From Clostridiales bacterium (GTDB taxonomy: Bacteria > Bacillota > Clostridia > Oscillospirales > Oscillospiraceae), in assembly GCA_019423635.1 (NCBI GenBank), contig JAHZBA010000008.1, positions 1-64,000 of the forward strand: a stretch of DNA of 64,000 bases, written 5' to 3'. The notes beneath the pieces are model-generated. The model saw only the letters and a list, made by a program, of their open reading frames with translations, was not told the DNA's origin and ran no database searches. Positions 34,772-43,578 of the stretch are shown here, one piece after another. A program made the translations under genes and the position numbers. The first letter of the stretch is position 1, and every line of letters starts with the position of its first letter.

Positions 34772-36304
34772 ATGAATGCAGTAGAGATGATTGACATTGT
34801 CAAGGAGTACCCTGGGGTGCTTGCCAACGATCATGTGAATTTAACAGTCAAAGAGGGGGAAATTCACGGACTGGTTGGTGAAAATGGCGCGGGGAAATCC
34901 ACCATCATGAATCAGCTGTATGGGATGCAGAGACCAACGTCCGGCACGATCAAGGTCTTTGAGAAGGCGGTGCAAATTCACTCCCCCAAAGAGGCGATTG
35001 AGTTGGGGATCGGCATGGTACACCAGCATTTCATGCTGGCTCCGTCTCTGAGCGTCCTTCAAAATATCATCATAGGAAACCAGCCGCGGAAAGGACCGTT
35101 TATCGATTTGAAGACGGCCCGGGTGAAGACGCGTGAGATCGTGGAGAGATATGCGTTCCAGCTGGATCTGGACGCCAAGGTCTACCAGCTGTCTGTGGGG
35201 CAGATGCAGCGGGTGGAGATTGTCAAGGCGCTGTACCGTGGGGCGAAGATCTTGATTTTAGACGAGCCCACCGCCGTTTTGACGCCGCAGGAGGTGGAGG
35301 AGCTGATCCGGATGATGCGGAGACTGCGAAAACAGGGCTGCTCCATCATCATTATTACCCACAAGCTCAAAGAGGTCATGGCGGCGACAGACCGCGTGAC
35401 GATTATGCGCAAGGGCGTTGTGACGGGTGTGGTGGATACGGCCCGGACAGACGAGACCCAGCTTGCCAATCTGATGGTGGGCAGAACGGTTAACCTCCGG
35501 ATTCCCAAGGCGAATACTTCTCAGTATACGGAAAAGGTCTTGGCGGTGCGGGATCTGGAGGTCTACGATGAGCGCGGGCAAAAAGCGGTGAACCACGTAT
35601 CCTTCACCGTGAAGCGGGGGGAGATTCTGGGCGTCTGCGGCGTGGAGGGAAATGGACAGACAGAGCTGATTCAGGCCATCACCGGCCTTACGACGGTGGC
35701 CGGGGGCTCCGTTGCCATCCACGGCGTGGAGCTGAAAAGAGCCGGCGTCCGCACCCGCAGAGAGCATAAGATGTCGCATATCCCGGAGGACCGTATTCGG
35801 GTCGGAAGTGCCAGGAGCTGCTCTATCATGGAGAACATGATGCTGAACCGGTATTACAGCGGCACCTACTGCAAGGGCGGCGTGCTGCAATACCGGGAGA
35901 TGCGGCGGCGGACAGAGGAGTTGATCCGCGCCTTTGACATCAAGGTTCCGGATGCGGAGTATGCCATAGAAACGCTCTCCGGCGGCAATATGCAAAAGGT
36001 GATTTTGGCACGGGAGATTGAGACGGAGCCGGACATCCTGATTGCCGCCCAGCCAACCCGGGGCGTGGACATCGGTGCCATCGAGTATATCAGAAAGCAG
36101 CTGGTGGCTCTGCGGGACAGCGGAAAGGCCATTTTGTTGATCTCTGCGGAGCTGGAGGAGATCATGACACTGGCGGACCGGATTGTTGTGATGTACGAGG
36201 GGGAGATTGTGGCGGCGTTTCGCTCGCAGGATACCACGGAGGAGGAGCTGGGCCTGTATATGACAGGGTCCAAGAGAATGGAACTGGATGGAGGAGCGCT
36301 ATGA
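34772..36304 (+). CDS. Nucleoside ABC transporter ATP-binding protein (two ATPase domains)
   Basis: A 510-residue double ATPase of the sugar/nucleoside (RbsA/NupO) type. Domain 1 has Walker A GENGAGKST (36-44), signature LSVGQMQRVEI and Walker B ILILDEP; domain 2 has a degenerate Walker A (GVEGNGQTEL, lacking the GKS/T) and signature LSGGNMQKVILARE, as usual for this family. It starts after GAGAGGGGG and overlaps the first permease by four bases. Energises nucleoside uptake with the two permeases that follow. Confidence 0.95.
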   Translation: MNAVEMIDIVKEYPGVLANDHVNLTVKEGEIHGLVGENGAGKSTIMNQLYGMQRPTSGTIKVFEKAVQIHSPKEAIELGIGMVHQHFMLAPSLSVLQNIIIGNQPRKGPFIDLKTARVKTREIVERYAFQLDLDAKVYQLSVGQMQRVEIVKALYRGAKILILDEPTAVLTPQEVEELIRMMRRLRKQGCSIIIITHKLKEVMAATDRVTIMRKGVVTGVVDTARTDETQLANLMVGRTVNLRIPKANTSQYTEKVLAVRDLEVYDERGQKAVNHVSFTVKRGEILGVCGVEGNGQTELIQAITGLTTVAGGSVAIHGVELKRAGVRTRREHKMSHIPEDRIRVGSARSCSIMENMMLNRYYSGTYCKGGVLQYREMRRRTEELIRAFDIKVPDAEYAIETLSGGNMQKVILAREIETEPDILIAAQPTRGVDIGAIEYIRKQLVALRDSGKAILLISAELEEIMTLADRIVVMYEGEIVAAFRSQDTTEEELGLYMTGSKRMELDGGAL

Positions 36305-37425
36305 AGAAGTGCGGTGTGAATCAGGCATTTCAAAAATTGCTGGAAAACCAAAAGGCGTCCTCCGCCGTGCAGGTGCTGTTTCGACAGACGGCTCTGATTC
36401 TGGTGGCCATGCTGCTGACGTGCCTGTTCCTGTGGGCGACGGGCTACGACCCCTGGATTGTGTTTCGGGCGATTTTCAAAAGCGTCAGCGGGGATATCGG
36501 CGGCACAATCCGGTGGATGATCCCCTATGGACTGATGGGTCTGGCTGTTGCGCTGACCTTTCGGATGAATCTCTTTAACATGGGCGTGGACGGGCAGCTG
36601 TATCTGGGCGCCATCGGCGCGACCTTCATCTCTATGAAGTTCTCCAACGTGCCCCATGGGGCGGCTGTCTTCGTCACCCTTCTCTTTTCCGTGGCGGCGG
36701 GAGCGCTCTATGCGGTGATCCCCGCGCTTTTAAAAATGAAGCTGGATTGCGACGAGGTGGTGGTGACAATCCTTCTCAACTACGTCGCCTACTACTTTAC
36801 GGACTACTGCGTGCTTGGACCGATGCTGGGAGACGGCACCTTTGCCAACGCCCGTTCGACCAACTACATCCCGGAGAACACGTGGCTGACCCGGCTGGAG
36901 TGGCTGGGGGATTCCAACGCGACCACAGGACTCTATCTTATGCTGGCCGTTTTGATCGGCATGGCCTTCATCTTCTACAAAATGCGCTTTGGCTATGAGC
37001 TGAAGCTGTGCGGGGCCAACAGAAGATTTGCGGAGTATGGCGGCATCCGCGCAGGGCGCGTCATCCTGGCGGCTATGATCATCTCCGGCGCCATCGCAGG
37101 CGCCACGGGGGCGATTGAGGTTATGGGTGTGCACCACCGCTTCCCGATCCGCTTCAGCAACCAGATTGGAAACGATGGCGTGGTGATTGCGCTTTTGGCC
37201 AATAACAACCCCTTCGGAATTCTGCTGACGTCCTTCTTCTTTGCCGCCTTGAAAAACGGCTCCAATATTATGCAGCGGATTGCGGATGTGCCCAGCTCTC
37301 TGGTAGACGTGGTTCGGGGAATCATCATCTTCACTATCAGTATTCGCTTCGCTGTTTCCTGGGCAAAGCGGCGGAGCGGTGAGAAGAAGACGGAGGATGG
37401 GCGGAAAAAGGAGAAGGAAGCATGA
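36301..37425 (+). CDS. Nucleoside ABC transporter permease 1 (NupP/YufP type)
   Basis: A 374-residue polytopic membrane protein of the BPD_transp_2 family. Segments typical of the family are FRMNLFNMGVDGQLYLGAIGA (substrate-path loop), LLNYVAYYFTDY and GVVIALLANNNPFGI. The C-terminus ends in a charged tail (RRSGEKKTEDGRKKEKEA). It overlaps the ATPase (ATGA) and the second permease (ATGA), so the three are translationally coupled. Confidence 0.93.
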   Translation: MKKCGVNQAFQKLLENQKASSAVQVLFRQTALILVAMLLTCLFLWATGYDPWIVFRAIFKSVSGDIGGTIRWMIPYGLMGLAVALTFRMNLFNMGVDGQLYLGAIGATFISMKFSNVPHGAAVFVTLLFSVAAGALYAVIPALLKMKLDCDEVVVTILLNYVAYYFTDYCVLGPMLGDGTFANARSTNYIPENTWLTRLEWLGDSNATTGLYLMLAVLIGMAFIFYKMRFGYELKLCGANRRFAEYGGIRAGRVILAAMIISGAIAGATGAIEVMGVHHRFPIRFSNQIGNDGVVIALLANNNPFGILLTSFFFAALKNGSNIMQRIADVPSSLVDVVRGIIIFTISIRFAVSWAKRRSGEKKTEDGRKKEKEA

Positions 37426-38339
37426 ATACTGTGGTGCTGAACGATATCATTGCTGCCTCTGTCCGAATTGCAACGCCTGTCACGCTGGCGGCGCTTGGCG
37501 GAGTGTTTTGCCAGAAAGCGGCGATTTTCAATATTGGTCTGGAGGGCATGATGCTGGCGGGTTCCTTCGCCGTGATTTGCGGCGAGATCGCCTTCAATGG
37601 CAGCATTGGAATGGGAATGCTGTTTGCGGCCGCTGCGGGAGTCCTCATGTCGCTGCTGTTTGCGCTGGCGGTCCTGAAATTCAACGCCAACCAGATTATC
37701 ACGGGAATTGGCATCAATCTCTTGAGCGCGGGTTTGACGTCGTTTTTGCTGCGCGCTGTGTATCAGACCCAGGGGACACTCCGGGCGGACGTTATGGAGA
37801 GGCTGCCCTCGGTCAGGCTGGAGTTTTTGCAGGGAGTTCCCATTCTGGGGGGACTGCTGGGAGAGCAGAATGTTCTGACGTATATCGCCTTTATTATGGT
37901 GTTGGTCACGGCGGCACTTTTGTACAAGACGCCCTTCGGCATCTCTGCCTGCGCCATCGGGGAGCTTCCGGAGTCCGTTTCAACCAGCGGTGTGAAACCG
38001 GGAAAGATCCAGCTGCTGGCGATTTGCTGGTCCGGACTGCTTTGCGGGCTTGCCGGCACGTATCTGTCCACGATCTCCGTAAGCGGTTTTACGGAGGATA
38101 TGGTGCAGGGCCGCGGCTTTACCGCGTTTTCCGCTCTGATTTTCGGAGGCGGAGATCCTTTTATCACATGGGTGGTCAGCATTCTCTTTGGTTTTGCGGA
38201 CGCCCTGGGAATTCGCATGGAACTCAACAGTGCAGGGGTTCCCTCGTCCATTATCAAGATGTTCCCTTACGTTCTCTCGGTGGTTGCACTGGCGGGAAGC
38301 TGCTATGCCCGTGCGGCAAAGCGGCGCAAAAGAGCGTAA
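37422..38339 (+). CDS. Nucleoside ABC transporter permease 2 (NupQ/YufQ type)
   Basis: A 305-residue partner permease. Family marks are TPVTLAALGGVFCQKAAIFNIGLEGMML (start of the fold), FNANQIITGIGINLL, and FTAFSALIFGGGDPF. About eight hydrophobic segments. It completes the receptor, ATPase and two-permease importer. Confidence 0.93.
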   Translation: MNTVVLNDIIAASVRIATPVTLAALGGVFCQKAAIFNIGLEGMMLAGSFAVICGEIAFNGSIGMGMLFAAAAGVLMSLLFALAVLKFNANQIITGIGINLLSAGLTSFLLRAVYQTQGTLRADVMERLPSVRLEFLQGVPILGGLLGEQNVLTYIAFIMVLVTAALLYKTPFGISACAIGELPESVSTSGVKPGKIQLLAICWSGLLCGLAGTYLSTISVSGFTEDMVQGRGFTAFSALIFGGGDPFITWVVSILFGFADALGIRMELNSAGVPSSIIKMFPYVLSVVALAGSCYARAAKRRKRA

Positions 38340-38452
38340 AGCCGCAGCCGGGTGGGTTTTGGCCGTATGCCGGGGCGGCCGGGCATACTGTCGGAAATCA
38401 AGCCAGGTGCGCCGTCGGTTCTTCCTGGCGCAGATGAGGAAAGGAGATTCCA

Positions 38453-38977
38453 ATGAAAAAGGACATTACACCCGAGGAAATTCGGGAGCACTTCCACATG
38501 GTTCCTCTCCAGCGGGAGGGGGGCGTGTTTTGCCAAACGTATATCAGCGATGAGGTACTGCCAGAGACGGTTATTCCCGGGAGAAGGGGAGAGCACACGC
38601 TGTGCTCTGCGATTCTCTACCTGATTTCCGGGGACAGCTTTTCCCGGATGCACCGTCTCCCTACGGAGGAGATCTTTCATTTCTACATGGGAGATCCCGT
38701 TGAGATGCTTCAGCTGTATCCGGACGGCACCGGGAAAGTGGCGCGTATGGGACAGGATATCCTGCACGGTGAGGAGGTCCAGCTTACCGTGCCGCGGGGA
38801 GTCTGGCAGGGCACGCGGCTGGTTCCCGGCGGACAGTGGGCGCTTCTTGGTACCTCCATGGCGCCGGGCATGGAGCAATGGGACTATGAGGACGGCGACC
38901 AGGAGGTGCTGATGGCACAGTATCCGGCGTTCAAGGAACTTTTAAAGCACCTGGCCGGCGGTCCGATTTACGGATGA
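38453..38977 (+). CDS. Cupin domain protein, DUF985 family
   Basis: A 174-residue protein matching the DUF985/cupin_5 family by its pattern: REGGVFCQTYIS, SAILYLISGDSFSRMHRLPTEEIFHFYMGDPVEML, and a late GTSMAPGMEQWDYEDGD. In metal-binding cupins His/Glu from the HR..TEEIFHFY segment would coordinate the metal. The biochemical role of the family is not established; within this operon a sugar-phosphate epimerase or isomerase-like role is possible but is a guess. RBS AAAGGAG; 113 bases after the permease. Confidence 0.85.
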   Translation: MKKDITPEEIREHFHMVPLQREGGVFCQTYISDEVLPETVIPGRRGEHTLCSAILYLISGDSFSRMHRLPTEEIFHFYMGDPVEMLQLYPDGTGKVARMGQDILHGEEVQLTVPRGVWQGTRLVPGGQWALLGTSMAPGMEQWDYEDGDQEVLMAQYPAFKELLKHLAGGPIYG

Positions 38978-39068
38978 CAGCATATGGCGGAATAGCGAAT
39001 CCGAAACTGTGGTTAACGGGACAAACGTGACAACCTTTATATTTGAGAGAAAGGAAACCGTAGAACAT

Positions 39069-40142
39069 ATGGAAGAGGAATATTTGGAGACAGTCCGGCT
39101 TTCCAAGGACCACAGTTGTCTAGAGATCCTGGACCAGACACAGCTGCCAGGAAAGATTCTGGTGCTGCAGCTTGACAAAGTGGAGGAGATCTGGGAGGCG
39201 ATCAGGATGCTCCGCGTCCGAGGTGCGCCGGCCATTGGTGTGTGTGCGGGATTTGCGATGGCCTTGGAGGCATCCAAGAGCAAGGAGAGGGAATATCCGG
39301 CATTTTTGCGGGAATTCCGGGAGAAGAAGACCTATTTGGAGACCTCCCGTCCCACGGCAGTGAATCTCTTTTGGGTGCTGCATCGCATGGAGCGCGTAGT
39401 AACGGAGAATGCGGACAAGCCCGTTGCAGAGATTCAGGAATGCCTCTTTGAAGAGGCACAGAGGATTCGCGAAGAGGACATACAAATCAACCGCAAAATC
39501 GGTGAGATCGGCTTTTCACTGCTGCGCCGGGGAGACGGCATTTTGACGCACTGCAATGCGGGAGAGCTGGCGACGGTGAAATACGGAACAGCAACAGCGC
39601 CCATCTACATCGCCATGGAGCAGGGCTGGAAAAAGGACCTGCGGGTTTTCTGCGATGAGACCCGCCCCCTGCTGCAGGGGGCCCGTTTGACGGCTCTGGA
39701 GCTGTACAGAGCTGGTGTGCAGACAACGCTGCTGTGCGACAACATGGCCTCTTCCATGATGAGAAGCGGGAAGATCAATATCGTCTTTGTAGGCTGTGAC
39801 CGGGTTGCGAGGAACGGAGATACCGCAAACAAGATCGGAACCTCCGGCGTTGCGATTTTGGCGAAACACTATGGGATTCCCTTCTATGTTTGCGCACCAA
39901 GTTCCACGATTGATCTCTCGATTGCCGAGGGGAGTGGGATCCCAATTGAGCAGCGCGCACCAGAAGAAGTGACGGAGATGTGGTATAAGGAGCGAATGGC
40001 ACCAGAGGGCATATCTGTGTACAATCCCGCCTTCGATGTTACAGACCACTCTCTGATCACCGGCATCATAACAGAAAAGGGACTTTGCACAGCGCCTTAT
40101 GATGCGGCGTTTGAGGCGCTGCACATTGGGAGCGACACGTGA
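39069..40142 (+). CDS. mtnA: MtnA-type sugar-1-phosphate isomerase
   Basis: A 357-residue relative of methylthioribose-1-phosphate isomerase (eIF2B-related fold). Conserved elements are RGAPAIG (51-57), catalytic Cys162 in THCNAG, and catalytic Asp244 in VGCDRVARNGDTANKIGT, then FYVCAPSSTID. MtnA converts methylthioribose-1-P to the ribulose form; homologues next to class II aldolases act on 5-deoxyribose-1-P in the DHAP shunt. Here the likely substrate is the sugar-1-phosphate from the phosphorylase. The start is uncertain: AAAGGA lies about 13 bases before the ATG at 39069, and a GTG at 39009 has no RBS. It overlaps the aldolase gene by four bases (GTGA). Confidence 0.87.
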   Translation: MEEEYLETVRLSKDHSCLEILDQTQLPGKILVLQLDKVEEIWEAIRMLRVRGAPAIGVCAGFAMALEASKSKEREYPAFLREFREKKTYLETSRPTAVNLFWVLHRMERVVTENADKPVAEIQECLFEEAQRIREEDIQINRKIGEIGFSLLRRGDGILTHCNAGELATVKYGTATAPIYIAMEQGWKKDLRVFCDETRPLLQGARLTALELYRAGVQTTLLCDNMASSMMRSGKINIVFVGCDRVARNGDTANKIGTSGVAILAKHYGIPFYVCAPSSTIDLSIAEGSGIPIEQRAPEEVTEMWYKERMAPEGISVYNPAFDVTDHSLITGIITEKGLCTAPYDAAFEALHIGSDT

Positions 40143-40816
40143 GGAAACAGAAAATGGAGAATTATCGGAAGAAAATACTGGAAGCGGGCCTTCGGATGCA
40201 GAGGACAGGTATGACTCTGGGGACCTGGGGGAATATCTCCATCCGTGATCCTGAGAAGGAACACATATACATCACCCCCAGCGGGATGCCTTACAATACG
40301 CTGGTGGAGGAGGACATTGTCCAGATGGATCTGTCCGGCCGTGTACTTTGCGGGACGCGGCGGCCCTCCATTGAGACGGGGATGCATCTGAAGATCTACA
40401 GCGCCCGGAAGGACTGCGGCGCAGTGATTCACACACATGCCGTCCACTCCACTGTGTTTGCATCCGTTGGGAAGGAGATCCCCCTCTTTTTGGATGAGGC
40501 CGCCCAATACCTTGGAGATACAGTACGAGTGACGGAATATGCCCTCCCCGGCACGCAGGAGCTGGCGGAGCAATGCGTTCAGGCGCTGGGAGAGAGGGGA
40601 ATGGCCTGCCTGGTTTGCTCTCATGGGGCGGTCAGTATCGGCGCGAACCTGGAACAGGCCTTTACGGTGTCGGAGGTATTAGAGACGACAGCAAGGGTCT
40701 ATCGTATGATCCTTGCGATGGGAGGGCTTCCTCAACTGATCTCCGAAGAGAATATTGACGCCATGCAGCGCTATGTGCGGGAGAGTTATGGGCAAATAGG
40801 GGAGAAATCAGGGTAA
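40139..40816 (+). CDS. Class II aldolase/adducin family protein (FucA-like)
   Basis: A 225-residue zinc aldolase. Visible features are GTWGNISIRD and ITPSGMPYNTL (phosphate site), the zinc pair in VIHTHAVHS (His98, His100) and the third His in CSHGAVSIG. Family members cleave fuculose-1-P, ribulose-1-P or 5-deoxyribulose-1-P into DHAP plus an aldehyde. Start is GTG overlapping the isomerase stop; an ATG at 40154 is the alternative. Coupling to the isomerase strongly suggests that the two act in sequence on a ribulose-1-phosphate-type intermediate. Last gene of the operon. Confidence 0.88.
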   Translation: MRKQKMENYRKKILEAGLRMQRTGMTLGTWGNISIRDPEKEHIYITPSGMPYNTLVEEDIVQMDLSGRVLCGTRRPSIETGMHLKIYSARKDCGAVIHTHAVHSTVFASVGKEIPLFLDEAAQYLGDTVRVTEYALPGTQELAEQCVQALGERGMACLVCSHGAVSIGANLEQAFTVSEVLETTARVYRMILAMGGLPQLISEENIDAMQRYVRESYGQIGEKSG

Positions 40817-40856
40817 GTGCCGAGGACATCTTTGTACTAACGAGGTCTGCGATACG

Positions 40857-40904
40857 GCCGTGGGAGAGTGTCCAACAGGACACTCTCCCACGGCTTGGTT
40901 TGGT
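40857..40904 (+). terminator. Terminator of the nucleoside operon
   Basis: A 17-bp perfect stem (40857-40873 with 40878-40894, loop AACA) beginning GCCGTGGGAG and ending CTCCCACGGC, followed by TTGGTTTGG. Confidence 0.8.
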
Positions 40905-40945
40905 AGTACCAAAGCAAAGCTGCAAGGGCATAAACAGACGCTTTG

Positions 40946-41947
40946 TCAGTTCCGGTAATCCACATCCTGAATGCTCCCCAGATCATAGGTCTGCATCTGT
41001 GTGCCCCTTTGCAGCAGCCGGACGGCCGAAATGCGGCGGTTCCAGGCGGGGGCAAAGTAGTACATCCCGCTCTCGGCGCACATGGCGCTGATGCACAGGG
41101 TCTGCTGATACCCCGCATCGCCGGCATCCGACCTGGCCAGCCCCTCGGGGATGTCCACAGGGGCAAAGGCCCGGAACATCCGGGAGATGCCGTCCAGCTC
41201 CTGCCGCCCCCGGACGGCAAACTCCTTCATGAAGGCCAGCCGCACGAAGCGGGAGGGGGAGGAGTAATCTCCCGGCAGGCCAAAGCCGCCGCCCAGCCGC
41301 TCGCTGAATGCGCGGATCTCGTGGCCGGCGACGGTCTGGGGGGCTTTGGGCAGGTTGGTGATGCCCACATAGGCCCGCAGGTTGGTCCGGTGCCAGAGAT
41401 AGCCGGGACTGTTGGTCAGCACACCAATGGTCTGCCGGTGGATCTGCAGGCCCTCCTGATCCGGCTCGAGGACGATGGCTTCGCCGCTGCGGTCGCTGAG
41501 AAGGTAGTGGGCCGCCAGAGGCTTGCCAAGGACCGGCTCATCCGTCAGCGTGAGACGGTTCATGGCCTCCGAGGCCTCCTGCACACCGGCGCATCGGCTG
41601 AGGAGCCAGGCCAGCAGACGGCCGGGGTGTACGGCGGTGGTGCCGGGCCGGAGGGCGGCGGGGTAGGACGCATACCCGGGATAGTGGAGGAGAGCCCCCA
41701 TCAGGCCGGCGCTGTTCACACCGTCCACCAGGATCGGTTCTCCAAACCCCAGCACGGCCATGCCGGTGTAGCTGTACAGGCCCGGCGGTGCGCCGCTGTC
41801 CGCCCGGAGCCCCGGAGTGCAGGGCACTCCCTGAGGGACACCGACAACCCGGTTGGCCCGCAGGTCTCCGAGCTGGTCGTAGGTCCGCCCCAGCAGGTGA
41901 CAGCCGTCCTCTGTGGTCCATGAAAAGCTGCTGCAGCCAAAATTCAT
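40946..41947 (-). CDS. Choloylglycine hydrolase/penicillin V acylase family protein
   Basis: A 333-residue N-terminal-nucleophile amide hydrolase. It begins MNFGCSSFSW, so the catalytic Cys is residue 5, after a short propeptide that must be removed, like the Lysinibacillus penicillin V acylase start MLGCSS and unlike bile salt hydrolases that start Met-Cys. Arg21 and Asp24 in GRTYDQ, Asn in TNSPGYLWH and Arg in SSPSRFVR fit the family active site. The second ATG (41947) is chosen because AGGAGG is 8 bases upstream; the first ATG is only two bases from it. It may hydrolyse bile acid conjugates, penicillin V or N-acyl homoserine-type amides; sequence does not decide. Confidence 0.87.
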   Translation of the reverse strand: MNFGCSSFSWTTEDGCHLLGRTYDQLGDLRANRVVGVPQGVPCTPGLRADSGAPPGLYSYTGMAVLGFGEPILVDGVNSAGLMGALLHYPGYASYPAALRPGTTAVHPGRLLAWLLSRCAGVQEASEAMNRLTLTDEPVLGKPLAAHYLLSDRSGEAIVLEPDQEGLQIHRQTIGVLTNSPGYLWHRTNLRAYVGITNLPKAPQTVAGHEIRAFSERLGGGFGLPGDYSSPSRFVRLAFMKEFAVRGRQELDGISRMFRAFAPVDIPEGLARSDAGDAGYQQTLCISAMCAESGMYYFAPAWNRRISAVRLLQRGTQMQTYDLGSIQDVDYRN

Positions 41948-41965
41948 CTCCATGACCTCCTGTCA

Positions 41966-42173
41966 ATTTAGAGCAGCACTCAAAAATACTGAAAAAAGTT
42001 CAGCGGTTTGGAAACCGCATGACCGCGTTGTCTTCGCAAGGAGGACGCCGCATCCGCAGGGTGGCAGAGCGCGCAGCTGCCCTTGGCAGGCGAGCCGCCT
42101 GCGTTCTCCGTCTTGCCCTGCGTTCCCCCGTCCTCACTGCTTTTTTCTCATGATTTTGTGAACTGCTCTAAAT
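41966..42173. mobile_element. MITE-like element, 208 bp, with terminal inverted repeats
   Basis: Ends are exact 11-bp inverted repeats: ATTTAGAGCAG (41966-41976) and CTGCTCTAAAT (42163-42173). Inward, the two sides remain similar as inverted copies for about 30 more bases (..AAAATACTGAAAAAAGTTCAGCGG on the left against ..AAATCATGAGAAAAAAGCAGTGAGG read from the right). No ORF encodes a transposase. No clear target duplication is visible. It fits a non-autonomous miniature element or a large dispersed repeat. Confidence 0.5.
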
Positions 42174-42296
42174 ATTGCCGGTTTGCCCGGAAAAATTCCT
42201 GGAAGACCCGGCCCACTGCCGACAATACGGCAGAAGCGTGTTCTCCGCCGGGCGGTGCGCGGGGACTGTGCCGGTCCGGAGGGGCAGGAGAGGCGC

Positions 42297-42342
42297 AAAA
42301 CACGGCAGCCCCGGAATTGCTTCCGGGACTGCCGTGCTGTTT
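42297..42342. terminator. Terminator of the DUF5058-M20 operon
   Basis: CACGGCAG-C-CCCGGAA / TTCCGGG-A-CTGCCGTG with loop TTGC (42301-42336), AAAA on the left and CTGTTTT on the right. On the minus strand it follows the last M20 gene and ends in TTTTG; it may work in both directions. Confidence 0.8.
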
Positions 42343-42364
42343 TAGGAAAGGAGAGGTTTCGATG

Positions 42365-43516
42365 TCAGACGGCCAGGATGGACAGGGCCAGAATCTTGGC
42401 CCGCTCCGTCAGGCTGTCAATGTGCATGTACTCCTGGGCGCTGTGGTTCAGCTCGCCCCGGGCGCCCATGGCGCAGACGGTGGGAGCGCCCACCACGGAG
42501 GTATAGCAGGAGTCGGAGCCGGCACCTACGGTGATGCCCTCGATCTCCACGCCCAGCTTGGCGCCCTGGGCCTTCACGATCTCGTAAAGAGCCACGTTGG
42601 CCGGGGTCTTCTCCATGGGGATGAAGCCGCGGTTGGGATCGCAGACCAGCTTGGTCTCGGTCCGGGGCACGTAGGTCTTGCTGCAGATGTCGCTCAGAGC
42701 CTTGAGGATCTTGGGGCCGCTCTCCACGGTCTTGTAGCGGAAGTCGCCCTTCATCTCTGCATGAGCGGCAATGCCGTTGGGCACAACGCCGCCCTTGATA
42801 ATGCCGGCGTTGAAGGAGATGTTGTCGTCGGTGTCGCTGAAGTTATAGAGATCCACCAGCTTGTAGACCAGCTCGCGGATGGCGCTGGCACCCTTCTCCG
42901 GGTCCTTGCCGGAGTGAGCGGCAATGCCCTCAACGGTGATCTCGGGATAGTAGATGCCGGTTCTGCCCAGAACCACAGTGCCCTTGTCGGAGCCGGTCTC
43001 CATGTTGAACACGGCGTCCTTGCCGGTGGCGACCTTCTTCAGCTGCTCGGCAGCGTCGGTGTAGGGGTGGCCGGACTCCTCGTCGCCCACGAACATAACG
43101 GTGACATTGTTCTTGAACAGATCCAGCTCCGTCATGGCCTTCAGGGCGTACATGGCAATGGTGACGCCGCTCTTCATGTCCAGAGCGCCGGGGCCGTAGC
43201 CGATGCCGTTCTCCACCCGGAAGGGGCGGGCGGCGGCGGTGCCCTTGGGGAACACGGTGTCAATGTGGCCAATAATCATGACGTCCTTGGCGTTGGGGTC
43301 CGTGCCGGCTTTCTTGGCCAGGATATGGGTGGCGATGTCAGGCTTGCCCAGATACTCTACACTGAAGCCCAGGCCCTGGAGATGCTCGCCCACCTTCTCG
43401 GCTACGGCCTTGATGCCCTCGGGGCAGTCCGCGCCGCTGTCGATGTTTACCAGGGATTCCAGGGTGGAAACCATGCTGTCCTGGTAGCTGTCAATGAGAG
43501 CGTATAACTTTTCCAT
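42365..43516 (-). CDS. M20 family metallopeptidase, tandem copy B
   Basis: A 383-residue dizinc hydrolase of the carboxypeptidase G2-like branch. Zinc ligands lie in IIGHIDTVFP (His84), GALDMKSG and VGDEESGH; the lid/dimer domain includes VEGIAAHSGKDPEKGAS, and ELNHSAQEYM carries the last His. No signal peptide, so it acts in the cytoplasm, presumably on what the adjoining membrane proteins import. ATG 43516 follows AAGGAGG. Its 3' end is nearly identical in DNA to that of copy A, pointing to a recent duplication or gene conversion. Confidence 0.92.
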   Translation of the reverse strand: MEKLYALIDSYQDSMVSTLESLVNIDSGADCPEGIKAVAEKVGEHLQGLGFSVEYLGKPDIATHILAKKAGTDPNAKDVMIIGHIDTVFPKGTAAARPFRVENGIGYGPGALDMKSGVTIAMYALKAMTELDLFKNNVTVMFVGDEESGHPYTDAAEQLKKVATGKDAVFNMETGSDKGTVVLGRTGIYYPEITVEGIAAHSGKDPEKGASAIRELVYKLVDLYNFSDTDDNISFNAGIIKGGVVPNGIAAHAEMKGDFRYKTVESGPKILKALSDICSKTYVPRTETKLVCDPNRGFIPMEKTPANVALYEIVKAQGAKLGVEIEGITVGAGSDSCYTSVVGAPTVCAMGARGELNHSAQEYMHIDSLTERAKILALSILAV

Positions 43517-43578
43517 AGCATTGTCCTCCTTATATTTCATCGGATCGGGGGGCGCTGCGGCGCTTGCAGCGGGCGGAC

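Noticed and set aside
41988..42161. Open frames inside the MITE-like element
   Set aside because: Low complexity, no RBS and no similarity to transposases; better explained as a non-coding element.
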